This document shows positions 9,864 through 18,773 of a stretch of 64,000 bases of DNA, piece by piece; positions within the stretch are counted from its first letter, which is position 1; each line of letters opens with the position of its first letter. This DNA is from CBDBEU01 sp965204565 (GTDB lineage: Bacteria > Pseudomonadota > Alphaproteobacteria > Rhizobiales > TMED25), in the NCBI GenBank assembly GCA_965204565.1, contig CBDBEU010000003.1:62001-126000 (forward strand), written 5' to 3'. The notes under the pieces are model-generated. The model had not been told where the DNA came from and did not search any database. It saw only the letters and a list, made by a program, of their open reading frames with translations. The translations under genes and the position numbers were made by a program.

Positions 9864-10601
9864 TTAGATCATGGCCAACCCCCCATTCATGTGGATGGTC
9901 TGACCCGTCACGTAAGCTGCCTCATCACTGGCGAGGAACAATACACTGGCCGCTACTTCATCGGGTGCGCCCAATCGGCGCGCCGGAATCCGTGACGCAA
10001 TGGCCGCTCGCTGGTCATCATTCAGCTTGGCGATCATATCGGTATCGATCATTCCAGGCGCGATGCAGTTGGCGGTCACGCCACGAGTGGCCAGTTCGAG
10101 CGCCAATGACTTGGACATGGCAATCATTGCAGCCTTTGATGCGGCGTAGTTCGCTTGTCCAGGATTCCCGATCACACCGACCACAGAGGTGATTGAGATA
10201 ATTCGGCCATAGCACCTTTGCATCATCCCCTTCGCCGCGGCACGTGCAAGCCGAAAGGCAGAGGTCAGATTGACGTTGAGCACTTGCTCCCACTCTTCGT
10301 CGCGCATCCGCAACAGCAAATTGTCGCGCGTTATGCCAGCGTTGTTGACTAGGATGTCAATTTTTCCGAACGCTTCCTCGACCTGCGGCACCAGTGTCTC
10401 GACGGCATCCCCGTCAGCCAGATCGCAAGGGAAAGCCGCAGCGCCGCCGTCAAGTTCGCCAACCAGTTGATCAAGCCGCTCGCGCCGTGTGCCTGAAACC
10501 GCAAGGCGTGCGCCAGCGCCAGCAAGAATCTGTGCCGTCGCCCAACCGATGCCGCCTGAGGCACCGGTTATGAGCGCTGTCTTGCCTTGAAGTGAAAACA
10601 T
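9864..10601 (-). CDS. fabG: 3-oxoacyl-[ACP] reductase
   Basis: FabG is the NADPH-dependent short-chain reductase that reduces beta-ketoacyl-ACP in each elongation cycle. It shows the Rossmann motif TGASGGIGWATAQIL, the NNAGITRDNLLLRM segment, catalytic Ser in SITSVVGVIGNPGQ, and the YAASKAAMI Tyr-Lys pair. The C-terminus GQTIHMNGGLAMI is typical. At 245 residues it has the standard length. It lies 29 bases after fabD and upstream of acpP in the fatty acid synthesis operon. Confidence 0.95.
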   Translation of the reverse strand: MFSLQGKTALITGASGGIGWATAQILAGAGARLAVSGTRRERLDQLVGELDGGAAAFPCDLADGDAVETLVPQVEEAFGKIDILVNNAGITRDNLLLRMRDEEWEQVLNVNLTSAFRLARAAAKGMMQRCYGRIISITSVVGVIGNPGQANYAASKAAMIAMSKSLALELATRGVTANCIAPGMIDTDMIAKLNDDQRAAIASRIPARRLGAPDEVAASVLFLASDEAAYVTGQTIHMNGGLAMI

Positions 10602-10630
10602 GAAGTTGTGTCTCTGTGATCAGCCGACGG

Positions 10631-11581
10631 TCAATCCAGGGCCGCGGCTAGGGTTTCCAGATCTCCGGGGCCAGCGACCGACATGGTATTCAGGTCGGGG
10701 CTGATCCGGCGCGCAAGCCCGGAGAGAACTTTACCCGAGCCAATTTCATAGACCGCATCAACACCTGCTTGTGCCATGGTCAGAACGCACTCACGCCAGC
10801 GCACCATAGCGGTCACCTGCTCGACAAGAAGATCAACAATCTCATCTGAATCGGAAACCGGTTCGGCCGTGACATTGGCAACCAGTGCCACCGCCGGCGA
10901 TCGCATAGAGGCATTGCCCAAAGTCTCGTGCATGACCTGCGCAGCCGGTTCCATCAGCGCGCAGTGGAATGGTGCGCTCACCGGCAAGAGAAGCGCGCGG
11001 CGGGCACCGGCATCCTTGGCAAACTCCATGGCCTGCTCGACGGCTTCACGCGCGCCTGAGACGACAACCTGGCCTGGCGCGTTGTCATTTGCGGGTGCGC
11101 ACACTGCTCCGCCGCAGGCTTGCTCAGCGCGTTTGGTTATATCTTTTGCCGCATCAACATCAATGCCGATCAAAGCCGCCATCGCCCCTTCGCCGACCGG
11201 CACTGCTTCCTGCATGGCGCGACCGCGTGTACGCAGGATTCTGGCGGTATCTGCGATGGTGAGTGATCCGGCAGCGGCAAGAGCGGAATACTCGCCTAGA
11301 GAGTGGCCAACCACAAAACGCGCGCGTGTCACATTGATATCGACTTCGGCTTCCAGCGCGCGCATCACCGCCACTGAGACCGCCATCAAAGCCGGCTGGG
11401 TGTTTTCGGTCAACTGGAGGTCACTCTCCGGCCCTTCCCACATCAACTTGGAAAGGTGCTGGGAGAGCGCATCATCAATTTCCGCAAACACGTCGCGCGC
11501 CGCGGTGAACGCTTCGGCGAGCTCTCGGCCCATGCCGACATGTTGGCTTCCCTGGCCCGGAAAGGTGAAGGCAAATGCCAT
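10631..11581 (-). CDS. fabD: Malonyl CoA-[ACP] transacylase
   Basis: FabD moves malonyl from CoA to ACP to provide the elongation substrate. Diagnostic sequence includes FTFPGQGSQHVGMGREL at the start, the nucleophile Ser in VVGHSLGEYSALAAAG, the LLPVSAPFHCALM region with the active-site His, and a C-terminal VYEIGSGKVLSGLARRI. The length of 316 residues is normal. It is the first gene of the minus-strand fab operon and is divergent from rpsF across a 289-base intergenic region. Confidence 0.96.
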   Translation of the reverse strand: MAFAFTFPGQGSQHVGMGRELAEAFTAARDVFAEIDDALSQHLSKLMWEGPESDLQLTENTQPALMAVSVAVMRALEAEVDINVTRARFVVGHSLGEYSALAAAGSLTIADTARILRTRGRAMQEAVPVGEGAMAALIGIDVDAAKDITKRAEQACGGAVCAPANDNAPGQVVVSGAREAVEQAMEFAKDAGARRALLLPVSAPFHCALMEPAAQVMHETLGNASMRSPAVALVANVTAEPVSDSDEIVDLLVEQVTAMVRWRECVLTMAQAGVDAVYEIGSGKVLSGLARRISPDLNTMSVAGPGDLETLAAALD

Positions 11582-11676
11582 GTGATGTTACAATCCCGAC
11601 GAGAATTGAGGTTTGAAATCACGAATCATCCGCGAAATCAAGCAAGGCGGAACAATAGGGCTTGGTGGCTCGATCC

Positions 11677-11704
11677 TTGCGTTACCTGTGTAAATCCGTA
11701 TAAC
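11677..11704 (+). promoter_or_regulatory. Probable sigma70-type promoter of the rpsF operon
   Basis: In the 289-base divergent region between fabD and rpsF there is a TTGCGT box (11677-11682), a 16-base spacer and a TATAAC box (11699-11704). Both agree well with housekeeping promoter consensus, and the order fits transcription toward rpsF with a leader of roughly 160 bases. That leader could hold autoregulatory structure, though I see no convincing S6/S18 binding hairpin. The assignment is by eye only. No equally good promoter was found for fabD on the other strand. Confidence 0.45.
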
Positions 11705-11870
11705 CGCGCCAGTTAACAGCCGGTTGGAGGCTGAAAGGAAATTCCGTATAGGTGGGCACTGAGCCCGTTTCCCTTGTCTCCGCTCTTTTGGCCAACATCT
11801 GCAGCCTTTCCCATTGAACGGCTCAGAAGGGGCTTTGCGCCGGCGATCGAAACAACGGAAAGGCGTATTC

Positions 11871-12368
11871 ATGGCGCTCTATGAGCATGTATTCCTGGCC
11901 CGCCAGGACATCTCGCCGCAGCAGATCGAAGCACTCACCGACACCTTCAAAGGCGTGATCGAGGAGGGCGGCGGATCAATCAGCAAATCCGAATATTGGG
12001 GCCTTAAGTCACTGACCTACCGGATCAAGAAGAACCGGAAGGCCCATTTCACTCTCCTGAATATTGACGCTCCGTCGGACGCATTGGCGGAAATGGAGCG
12101 CCAGATGGGGATCAACGATGATATCATCCGGCATATGACAATCCGGGTGGATGATCATGAAGAAGGCCCGTCGGCGATGATGCGTTCGCGCGGCGGACGC
12201 GACCGGGATGACCGGCGCGGAAGACGCGATGACCGACGCGACGGCGAGGCACGCAGCGAGAGCCCACCGCAAGACAAAACCGCCCCAGCCGGCGAAGCTG
12301 CTGCGGACCAGGAAGCGGCAAACGGCGACAGCGCCGCTGTCGCAACCGAAAGCGAGAGTGAAGAATGA
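11871..12368 (+). CDS. rpsF: 30S ribosomal protein S6
   Basis: S6 binds the central domain of 16S rRNA together with S18. The start at 11871 is chosen for its ACGGAAAGG ribosome site and the typical N-terminus MALYEHVFLARQDISPQQ. Residues 1-110 form the conserved S6 fold (KSLTYRIKKNRKAHFTLL, DDIIRHMTIRVD). The last ~55 residues are an unusual highly charged tail, first Arg/Asp repeats (GGRDRDDRRGRRDDRR) and then Ala/Glu-rich, as is common in alphaproteobacterial S6. Its stop overlaps the rpsR start (ATGA). Confidence 0.95.
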   Translation: MALYEHVFLARQDISPQQIEALTDTFKGVIEEGGGSISKSEYWGLKSLTYRIKKNRKAHFTLLNIDAPSDALAEMERQMGINDDIIRHMTIRVDDHEEGPSAMMRSRGGRDRDDRRGRRDDRRDGEARSESPPQDKTAPAGEAAADQEAANGDSAAVATESESEE

Positions 12369-12610
12369 ATATTCCTCAGATACCGGTCCGACGGCCATTC
12401 TTCCGCCGCCGCAAGACGTGCCCGTTTTCCGGCGCCAATGCGCCTGTCATCGACTACAAGGATGTCAAGCTCCTGCAGCGCTATCTGTCGGAGCGAGGCA
12501 AGATTGTGCCGAGCCGCATCACTGCGGTATCGGCGAAGAAACAGCGCGAGCTCGCCAAGGCGGTCAAGCGCGCCCGTTTTTTGGGCCTGCTTCCATATCT
12601 GATGAACTAG
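12365..12610 (+). CDS. rpsR: 30S ribosomal protein S18
   Basis: S18 is a small basic protein partnering S6 on the 30S platform. The 81-residue product contains the conserved stretches FFRRRKTCPFSG, IDYKDVKLLQRYLSERG and PSRITAVSAKKQRELAKAVK, ending FLGLLPYLMN. The single Cys in KTCPF matches the half zinc-site seen in many S18 proteins. It overlaps rpsF by 4 bases and leads into the DUF2232 and rplI genes, the common rpsF-rpsR-(DUF2232)-rplI arrangement of Rhizobiales. Confidence 0.97.
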   Translation: MNIPQIPVRRPFFRRRKTCPFSGANAPVIDYKDVKLLQRYLSERGKIVPSRITAVSAKKQRELAKAVKRARFLGLLPYLMN

Positions 12611-12681
12611 ACCAGCGAGGATTGGTCTCGGTTGGGGTGACCTGCCGCCTCTAACCGCGGTTAACGCGGGACAGCTTTACG

Positions 12682-13611
12682 ATGACCGGAACACTTTTCA
12701 TCGGCCTCGGCGCCGGGCTGACTTCAAGTCTGCTCTACGGATCGGTATTTACCGGCTCGTTTCTGGCGATCATTCTGTTCTATCTGGCACCCCTGCCACT
12801 CATCCTGGCAGGGATCGGCTGGGGCTGGCGCGGCGCGGCGGTTGGCGCTGTGGCCGGTGCGATTGCCGACGTACTGCTGCTCAATACCGATGTTGGACTG
12901 TTTTTCACTGTGACCTGCGCTGCGCCGGCAGTCTGGCTCAGTTATTTGGCGATGCTGTCGCGTCCGATCGATGAGAGTGTCGAGTGGTACCCGCCAGGCC
13001 GTCTGGTCGCATGGACGGCCTGCTTTGCCTTTGCTCTGGCAGCCATCGCAATGCTCGCCATCGGTCCGGATATTGAAACCTACCGCGCCAATGTGAAGGC
13101 GGCAGTGGAAGAACTGATGAATACTCAGTCCGGTGACCCGGACTCGCTCAGCGATGCGGAACAAATGCCCGACTCTCTGGCCCGATTGCTGCTGCCGGCG
13201 ACGGTGTCGGCTTGGATGATCACCATGCTCGCCAATCTTTGGATTGCAGGGCGTGTACTGCGGACATCTTCGCGGCTGGCCCGCCCCTGGCCCGATCTGC
13301 ATGCCCTCGAACTACCGCGGCCATTTGTCATTGCAGTGGTGTTGTGCATTGCGCTTAGCATGTTGCCTGGCTCTGCCGGGCTGATCGGGACAGCCGCACT
13401 CAGCGCTTGCGTCATTGCATACATGCTGGTCGGCCTTGCCATTTTGCACATGGTGACGCTGAATTTCGCGGCACGGCGCGTGCTGCTGACGCTGGTCTAT
13501 TTTTCGCTCCTGGCAGCATCCATTTTTGCAGCGCTGATTGTCGCGGCGATCGGAATTGGCGAGCCCTATCTGCGCTTGCGCGCGCGATCAAACCAGAGCG
13601 ACTCGACGTAA
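12682..13611 (+). CDS. DUF2232-type multi-pass membrane protein
   Basis: The product is a 309-residue inner-membrane protein with about eight hydrophobic segments, for example FLAIILFYLAPLPLILAGIG near residue 30, VAWTACFAFALAAIAMLAIG near 115, and a C-terminal LLAASIFAALIVAAIGIG. A polar stretch near residues 140-165 (MNTQSGDPDSLSDAEQ) lies between membrane halves. It matches the DUF2232 family that in Rhizobiales sits exactly here, between rpsR and rplI. The family resembles S-component-like membrane proteins, but its substrate and role are unknown. No catalytic motif is visible. Confidence 0.8.
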   Translation: MTGTLFIGLGAGLTSSLLYGSVFTGSFLAIILFYLAPLPLILAGIGWGWRGAAVGAVAGAIADVLLLNTDVGLFFTVTCAAPAVWLSYLAMLSRPIDESVEWYPPGRLVAWTACFAFALAAIAMLAIGPDIETYRANVKAAVEELMNTQSGDPDSLSDAEQMPDSLARLLLPATVSAWMITMLANLWIAGRVLRTSSRLARPWPDLHALELPRPFVIAVVLCIALSMLPGSAGLIGTAALSACVIAYMLVGLAILHMVTLNFAARRVLLTLVYFSLLAASIFAALIVAAIGIGEPYLRLRARSNQSDST

Positions 13612-13656
13612 CAACGCACTCAAACAATACCGCCTAGCAAGGAAAGGTTCACGACA

Positions 13657-14301
13657 ATGCAAGTCATTCTGCTTCAACGCATCGAAAAGCTTGGCCAGAT
13701 GGGAGACGTGGTCAACATCAAGCCTGGCTATGCCCGCAACTTCCTGCTGCCGACCGGACGGGCGCTCAGGGCCAATGATGCGAACATGAAACACTTCGAA
13801 GGCCAGTGGGCACAACTCGAAGCGCAAAACCTTGAACTCAAGACCGAAGCATCGGCGGTCTCGGAAAAACTCGAAGGCCAGTCGTTCATCGCCATTCGCC
13901 AAGCCGGTGATTCTGGACAGCTTTATGGTTCGGTCAGCCCCAACAATATTGCTGGACTAGTGACCGAGGGCGGTTTTGCGGTGCACCGCAACCAGATTGT
14001 GCTTGATCGGCCGATCAAGGTGCTGGGACTGCATGAGGTTCGTGTGGCGCTTCATCCTGAGGTCAACGTCTCGGTCACGGTCAATGTCGCGCGCACAAAT
14101 GAAGAGGCCGAACGCCAAGCACGCGGCGAAGATGTCACCATTGAGCGCGATGACGAGGAAATCGCCGAAGTTTTCGACAATGAAGCGATTGCACATGCCG
14201 TGCTGGCGGGATCAGAATTCGCCGCACCGTCAAAGACTGCATCAGAAGAGATGCCCTCTGATGAGCCTAGCGAACCGGAGAGTGAAGAGCCGCTTAACTG
14301 A
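13657..14301 (+). CDS. rplI: 50S ribosomal protein L9
   Basis: L9 binds 23S rRNA near L1 and helps reading-frame maintenance. The N-terminal domain shows MQVILLQRIEKLGQMGDVVN and KPGYARNFLLPTGRAL, joined by the long helix to the C-terminal domain with GQLYGSVSPNNIAGLV and LGLHEVRVALHPEVNV. An acidic, low-complexity extension of about 45 residues follows the family core (ERDDEEIAEVF, then MPSDEPSEPESEEPLN), so the 214-residue product is longer than the ~150-residue enteric homologue. It is upstream of dnaB, as in many proteobacteria. Confidence 0.95.
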   Translation: MQVILLQRIEKLGQMGDVVNIKPGYARNFLLPTGRALRANDANMKHFEGQWAQLEAQNLELKTEASAVSEKLEGQSFIAIRQAGDSGQLYGSVSPNNIAGLVTEGGFAVHRNQIVLDRPIKVLGLHEVRVALHPEVNVSVTVNVARTNEEAERQARGEDVTIERDDEEIAEVFDNEAIAHAVLAGSEFAAPSKTASEEMPSDEPSEPESEEPLN

Positions 14302-14304
14302 ATC

Positions 14305-14386
14305 ACCGTTCTGGCGACCGGCTTTGACCTCACATTGCGGTCACAGACGCGAAAGGCAAAACCGGTCATATTGAAAAAAGAACGGT
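14305..14386 (+). repeat. Nested inverted-repeat structure between rplI and dnaB
   Basis: Outer arms ACCGTTCT (14305-14312) and AGAACGGT (14379-14386) are exact complements. Inside them ACCGGCTTTG (14317-14326) pairs with CAAAACCGGT (14357-14366) with one mismatch, and TGACC (14325-14329) can pair with GGTCA (14339-14343). The arms fold into one long imperfect stem in the 159-base rplI-dnaB gap. No run of T follows, so it is not a textbook Rho-independent terminator; it could be an RNA processing or attenuation structure. Confidence 0.5.
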
Positions 14387-14460
14387 GGATGAAATTGAAT
14401 CACGGGTAGAGAGGCGATTGCTGCCTGCGCTTTGTCCTCTCCCCTGATATTCAAGCAGCC

Positions 14461-15975
14461 ATGGCAGAACCCGCCACCCAACATGCCGATGAGACGCCAG
14501 TCCCGGAATCTGTCAGCTTTGCGCTGCCGTTCCGCGAGGCACCACACAATATTGAAGCTGAGCAGGCACTGCTGGGTGCGCTGCTCACCAACAATGACGC
14601 AGCGGACCGGGTTTCGGCCTTTCTTGATGCAGATCATTTCTTCGAGCCCGTGCATGGGCGGATATTTGAAGCTGCGACGAAACTGATTCGCGCTGGCAAG
14701 CTTGCCTCACCGATCACGCTCAAGACGTATTTTGAAGCCGATGAAGCGTTGCAGGAAATCGGTGGCACAACCTATCTGGCCCGTCTTGCAGGCGCTGCCA
14801 CCACCATCATCAATGCCGAGGAATATGGCCGCGTCATTTACGATCTGGCGATCAGGCGCAACCTGATTGCCGTTGGCACCGATATGGTCAACCAGGCCTA
14901 CGATGCCAAGGTCGACGCACCACCACAGCGTCAGATCGAAGAGGCCGAGCAGCAGCTCTACGGGCTTGCCGAGCGGGGCCGCTTTGGCGGCGACTTCATG
15001 AATTTTTCCGTGGCGCTGACCGAAGCCGTCGACATGGCGGCGAACGCCTATCATCGCGACGGCCACACATCGGGCCTCGCGACCGGATTTCGCGATATCG
15101 ATGAAGTGATGGGCGGGCTTCAGCCCTCGGACCTTCTCATCGTTGCGGGCAGACCATCCATGGGCAAGACCGCATTCGGCACCAATATCGCCTACCATGT
15201 GGCACGCAATTATCGCAGTGAGATCAAGGAAGATGGCACCACCAATGTGCTGGATGGCGCTGTTGTCGGCTTCTTTTCTCTTGAGATGTCATCAGCCCAG
15301 CTCGCGACCCGAGTGATTTCCGAGCAGGCTGCAATTCCATCAGAAAAGATCCGCCGCGGCACGATCGATCGTGAAGAATTCGGGCGGCTGGTCGAAGTGG
15401 CGCGTGATCTGCAGGACATGCCTCTGTTTATCGACGAAACCGGCGGCATCAATCTGGCGCAACTCACGGCACGAGCACGCCGGTTGAAGCGCGAACATGG
15501 TCTCGGGCTGCTGATTGTCGACTATCTGCAGCTTCTGACCTCATCGTCGCGCCGTTCGAGCGAAAACCGCGTTCAGGAAGTCACTGAGATCACTCAAGGA
15601 CTGAAGGCGCTGGCCAAGGAACTCAACATACCGATCGTTGCACTTTCTCAGCTTTCACGTCAGGTCGAAAGCCGGGACGATAAGCGCCCGCAACTGGCGG
15701 ATTTGCGTGAATCAGGATCGATCGAGCAGGATGCCGATATCGTCATGTTCGTGTTTCGCAAAGAATATTATCTGCAACGCTGCGAACCACGCGTGGGAAC
15801 GGACGAGCATTTGGCTTGGCAGAATGAAATGGCTCAGGTGCACCAGCAGGCCGAGATTATCATCGGCAAGAATCGGCACGGCCCAACTAGCTCGATTGCA
15901 TTGCATTTCGAAGGCGAGTTCACACGCTTCAGCGATCTTGCCCATTCAGACCGTCTACCGGAACGGTTCGACTAA
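14461..15975 (+). CDS. dnaB: Replicative DNA helicase DnaB
   Basis: This hexameric 5'-3' helicase unwinds the replication fork. The N-terminal domain (residues 20-125) shows PHNIEAEQALLGALL and DHFFEPVHGRIFEA. The RecA-like motor carries the Walker A sequence IVAGRPSMGKTAFGTNIAY, FFSLEMSSAQLATRV, the Walker B region GLLIVDYLQLL, and LSQLSRQVESRDDKRPQL. An insertion of ~13 residues (RSEIKEDGTTNVLDGAVVG) after the Walker A helix is usual in Rhizobiales. The length of 504 residues is normal. It is followed by alr at 51 bases. Confidence 0.97.
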   Translation: MAEPATQHADETPVPESVSFALPFREAPHNIEAEQALLGALLTNNDAADRVSAFLDADHFFEPVHGRIFEAATKLIRAGKLASPITLKTYFEADEALQEIGGTTYLARLAGAATTIINAEEYGRVIYDLAIRRNLIAVGTDMVNQAYDAKVDAPPQRQIEEAEQQLYGLAERGRFGGDFMNFSVALTEAVDMAANAYHRDGHTSGLATGFRDIDEVMGGLQPSDLLIVAGRPSMGKTAFGTNIAYHVARNYRSEIKEDGTTNVLDGAVVGFFSLEMSSAQLATRVISEQAAIPSEKIRRGTIDREEFGRLVEVARDLQDMPLFIDETGGINLAQLTARARRLKREHGLGLLIVDYLQLLTSSSRRSSENRVQEVTEITQGLKALAKELNIPIVALSQLSRQVESRDDKRPQLADLRESGSIEQDADIVMFVFRKEYYLQRCEPRVGTDEHLAWQNEMAQVHQQAEIIIGKNRHGPTSSIALHFEGEFTRFSDLAHSDRLPERFD

Positions 15976-16026
15976 TACGGCAGGACTGCTTGGGCGCGCG
16001 CCGCCGTGCGGCTATGCTAGCAAGCG

Positions 16027-17172
16027 ATGGATACCACGTCTCCACAACATAATATCGCACCTGCGGGCGGGCATGGCGGTGTGCTGTCAATCGATCTGGA
16101 CGCGCTTGCCTCGAACTACCGGCGCCTTTCAAAACTCGCAGGACCGGTCGAAACCGCCGCTGCGGTCAAGGGCGATGGCTATGGGCTGGGTCTTAACCGT
16201 GTGGTGCAAACACTCAGCCGTGCCGGGTGCCGCACCTTTTTCGTCGCGCATCTGGGCGAGGCGGAAGCACTGCGCCGCATTTGCCCGCCCGATGATGCCA
16301 CCATCTACGTACTGAACGGGCTGATGCCGGCAATGGCGCCGGCTCTGGCCGCCATCCATGCCCGTCCGGTTCTGGGCTCGGTCGAAGAGATCGAGGAATG
16401 GCGCAGCTTTGCCAATGCTCACAGTGCCCCACCGGCAGCAATCCACATTGATACCGGCTTTACACGGCTTGGCCTTGCGCCGGGCGCGTTGGACGATTTA
16501 GTAGGAGCGAACGAGTTGTTCTCCGGCATGGGGGTGGCGTTGTTGATGAGCCACCTTGCCTGCGCCGATGAGCCTGAGCACCCGATGAACCGCGAGCAGC
16601 TGGCGCGCTTCCGCCAAGCCGTAGAACTGTTCACCGATATACCGGCGAGCCTTGCCAGTTCCGCAGGTATCGCACTGGGCACCGGCTTTCATTTTGACAT
16701 GGTGCGCCCAGGGATTGCGCTTTATGGCGGACGGGCGCGGATATCGGGTGAAAACGCCATGCAGCGCGTGATCGGTCTGGAGGTTCCGACCCTGCAAATC
16801 CGCGATGCAGAGATCGGATCAACAGCCGGCTACGGTGCGACCTATCAGTTCGAGCACATGTCTAGAGTGGCGCTGGTATCGATCGGATATGCCGATGGCT
16901 TTTTCCGATCACTCAGTGCGTCTAACCAGCGCGCTGGCGGCCGGTTGTTCATCGCCGGTACCCCCTGCCCGATTGTCGGGCGTGTGTCGATGGACATCAC
17001 CGCGATCGATGTTTCGCACATCGGCGAACAGCATCTGGAGCGCGGCGCAATGGTCGAGGTGTTCGGAGATCATCAGAGCATTGACGATCTGGCGGCAGCA
17101 GCTGGAACCATCGGCTATGAGGTGTTAACGCACTTGGGTTTGCGCCACGCACGGGTATACTCCGGCTCCTGA
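16027..17172 (+). CDS. alr: Alanine racemase
   Basis: This PLP enzyme interconverts L- and D-alanine for peptidoglycan. The cofactor Lys lies in AAAVKGDGYGLGLNRVV. SMDITAIDVSHIGE and the loop GYGATYQFEHMSRVALVSIGY with the second catalytic Tyr are both present. The sequence HIDTGFTRLGL matches the substrate-facing barrel strand. The product is 381 residues. It follows dnaB, the conserved dnaB-alr pairing. An in-frame ATG with weak upstream complementarity is the most plausible start, because the sequence aligns from SIDLDALASNYRRL. Confidence 0.94.
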   Translation: MDTTSPQHNIAPAGGHGGVLSIDLDALASNYRRLSKLAGPVETAAAVKGDGYGLGLNRVVQTLSRAGCRTFFVAHLGEAEALRRICPPDDATIYVLNGLMPAMAPALAAIHARPVLGSVEEIEEWRSFANAHSAPPAAIHIDTGFTRLGLAPGALDDLVGANELFSGMGVALLMSHLACADEPEHPMNREQLARFRQAVELFTDIPASLASSAGIALGTGFHFDMVRPGIALYGGRARISGENAMQRVIGLEVPTLQIRDAEIGSTAGYGATYQFEHMSRVALVSIGYADGFFRSLSASNQRAGGRLFIAGTPCPIVGRVSMDITAIDVSHIGEQHLERGAMVEVFGDHQSIDDLAAAAGTIGYEVLTHLGLRHARVYSGS

Positions 17173-17204
17173 CCGACTCGCCGCCAATCCGGAGATTCCC
17201 CACC

Positions 17205-17978
17205 TTGAGTTTTTTAGCGACCATTGGCCGCATGGCCCTCGCTGCAATGGCTGAGACCGGACGCGGGGCTCTTTTTTTGCGCGATGCGTTAGTGCAGGGA
17301 CTAACCCCGCCCTATTATCCGCACGCGATTTTCGCCCAGATGATGCGCATCGGCTACAATTCGCTGCCGGTCGTGGGGCTCACCGCGTTCTTCACCGGCG
17401 GGGTTCTGGCACTGCAGATCTATGTCGGTGGATCGCGCTTCAATGCTGAAAACATCGTCGCCTCTATCGTCGCCCTCGGCATCACCCGTGAATTGGGACC
17501 GGTGATCGCTGGTCTGATGGTTGCTGGACGCGTCTCCGCTGCGATCGCGGCGGAAATCGGCACCATGCGGGTCACCGAGCAGATCGATGCGCTGGTGACA
17601 TTATCGACCAGCCCGTTTCGCTATTTGATGGCACCGCGCATCTTTGCCGCCCTTTTGACATTGCCCATTCTTGTGGCGATCGCCGATACCATCGGCATTT
17701 TAGGCGGTTATGTGGTGGGCACACAAAGTCTGGGCTTCAACCCGCAGAGCTATCTTAAGAACACTGCCGACATCATCGAGTTCAATGACGTGTTCTCCGG
17801 CTTGGTCAAATCGGCGGTATTCGGCTTCATCATCGCCTTTATGGGCTGCTACCACGGTTATTACAGCCGCGGCGGTGCGCAGGGTGTGGGACGGGCGACA
17901 ACCAGCGCGGTGGTGTCGGCATCGATTTTCATTCTCGCGGCCAACTACGCCCTCACCTCTCTAATTTTTTCCGAATGA
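17205..17978 (+). CDS. mlaE: MlaE-family ABC transporter permease
   Basis: This is the membrane permease of the Mla system, which moves phospholipids between inner and outer membranes and maintains lipid asymmetry. The probable start is TTG at 17205, preceded by GGAGA at 9 bases; ATG at 17232 is the alternative. The sequence shows LPVVGLTAFFTGGVLALQIY, IVALGITRELGPVIAGLMVAGR and AAEIGTMRVTEQIDAL, the MlaE signature, with GCYHGYYSRGGAQGVGRATT near the C-terminus. It has 257 residues and about six helices. Its stop overlaps the start of the ATPase gene (ATGATGA). Confidence 0.93.
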   Translation: MSFLATIGRMALAAMAETGRGALFLRDALVQGLTPPYYPHAIFAQMMRIGYNSLPVVGLTAFFTGGVLALQIYVGGSRFNAENIVASIVALGITRELGPVIAGLMVAGRVSAAIAAEIGTMRVTEQIDALVTLSTSPFRYLMAPRIFAALLTLPILVAIADTIGILGGYVVGTQSLGFNPQSYLKNTADIIEFNDVFSGLVKSAVFGFIIAFMGCYHGYYSRGGAQGVGRATTSAVVSASIFILAANYALTSLIFSE

Positions 17979-18754
17979 TGACCAAATCCCCACCAAAGAT
18001 CGCGCTCAATGGCGTCAAGAAAGCTTTCGGCTCCAAGGTGGTGCTAGATGGGGTCGATCTTGAGATCGAGCACGGAAGCTCGGTTGTCATCATCGGCGGT
18101 TCGGGCACCGGCAAGTCGGTGATGCTTAAATGTGTGCTCGGATTGATCACGCTTGATGAGGGCGAAATTCGCTTTGACGGAACACCGCTTACGCGGCGCA
18201 ATCGCGCAGAGATCGATTTCTACGGCCGCATCGGGATGCTGTTTCAGGGGGCGGCTCTGTTCGACAGCCTAACGGTCTGGGAAAATGTTGGCTTCGGATT
18301 GATCCAGGGCAAGAGCATGAGCCGGGCCGAGGCACACGATGTTGCTATCGACAAGCTGCGCCGGGTCGGACTGGATGCTGATGTCGCCTATCTGTCGCCT
18401 GCGGAACTTTCCGGCGGCATGCAAAAACGCGTCGGGCTGGCACGCGCGATCGCAGCCGATCCCGAAGTGATCTTCTTTGATGAACCGACTACCGGGCTTG
18501 ATCCGATCATGGCCGACGTCATCAACGAACTGATTCGCGAGCTTGCGCACGATATCGGGGCGACCGCGGTTTCGATCACCCATGATATGTCGAGCGCAAA
18601 CAAGATCGCCGATCGAATTGCCATGATCTACCACGGTCAGATCATCTGGCAGGGTCCGGCGGCTGAAATTCACTCCAGCGGCAATGAATATGTCGATCAG
18701 TTCGTGCATGGCCGCGCCGAGGGGCCGATCAAGGTCGGCGTCCTTGACGAATAG
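17975..18754 (+). CDS. mlaF: MlaF-family ABC transporter ATPase
   Basis: This is the nucleotide-binding subunit powering the Mla phospholipid transporter. The Walker A is IIGGSGTGKSVMLKCVLG, the signature LSGGMQKRVGLARAIA, and the Walker B VIFFDEPTTGLDP; the H-loop His is in SITHDMSSANKIADR. It overlaps mlaE by 4 bases. An mlaD substrate-binding gene, which often follows, is absent: radA begins 20 bases downstream, so MlaD must lie elsewhere. Confidence 0.93.
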   Translation: MMTKSPPKIALNGVKKAFGSKVVLDGVDLEIEHGSSVVIIGGSGTGKSVMLKCVLGLITLDEGEIRFDGTPLTRRNRAEIDFYGRIGMLFQGAALFDSLTVWENVGFGLIQGKSMSRAEAHDVAIDKLRRVGLDADVAYLSPAELSGGMQKRVGLARAIAADPEVIFFDEPTTGLDPIMADVINELIRELAHDIGATAVSITHDMSSANKIADRIAMIYHGQIIWQGPAAEIHSSGNEYVDQFVHGRAEGPIKVGVLDE

Positions 18755-18773
18755 CGACAAGGCCTGACCCAAA

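Noticed and set aside
12180..12260. The GAC/CGC-rich tract at the end of rpsF as a satellite repeat
   Set aside because: It is a coding Arg/Asp tail common in alphaproteobacterial S6, not a separate element.
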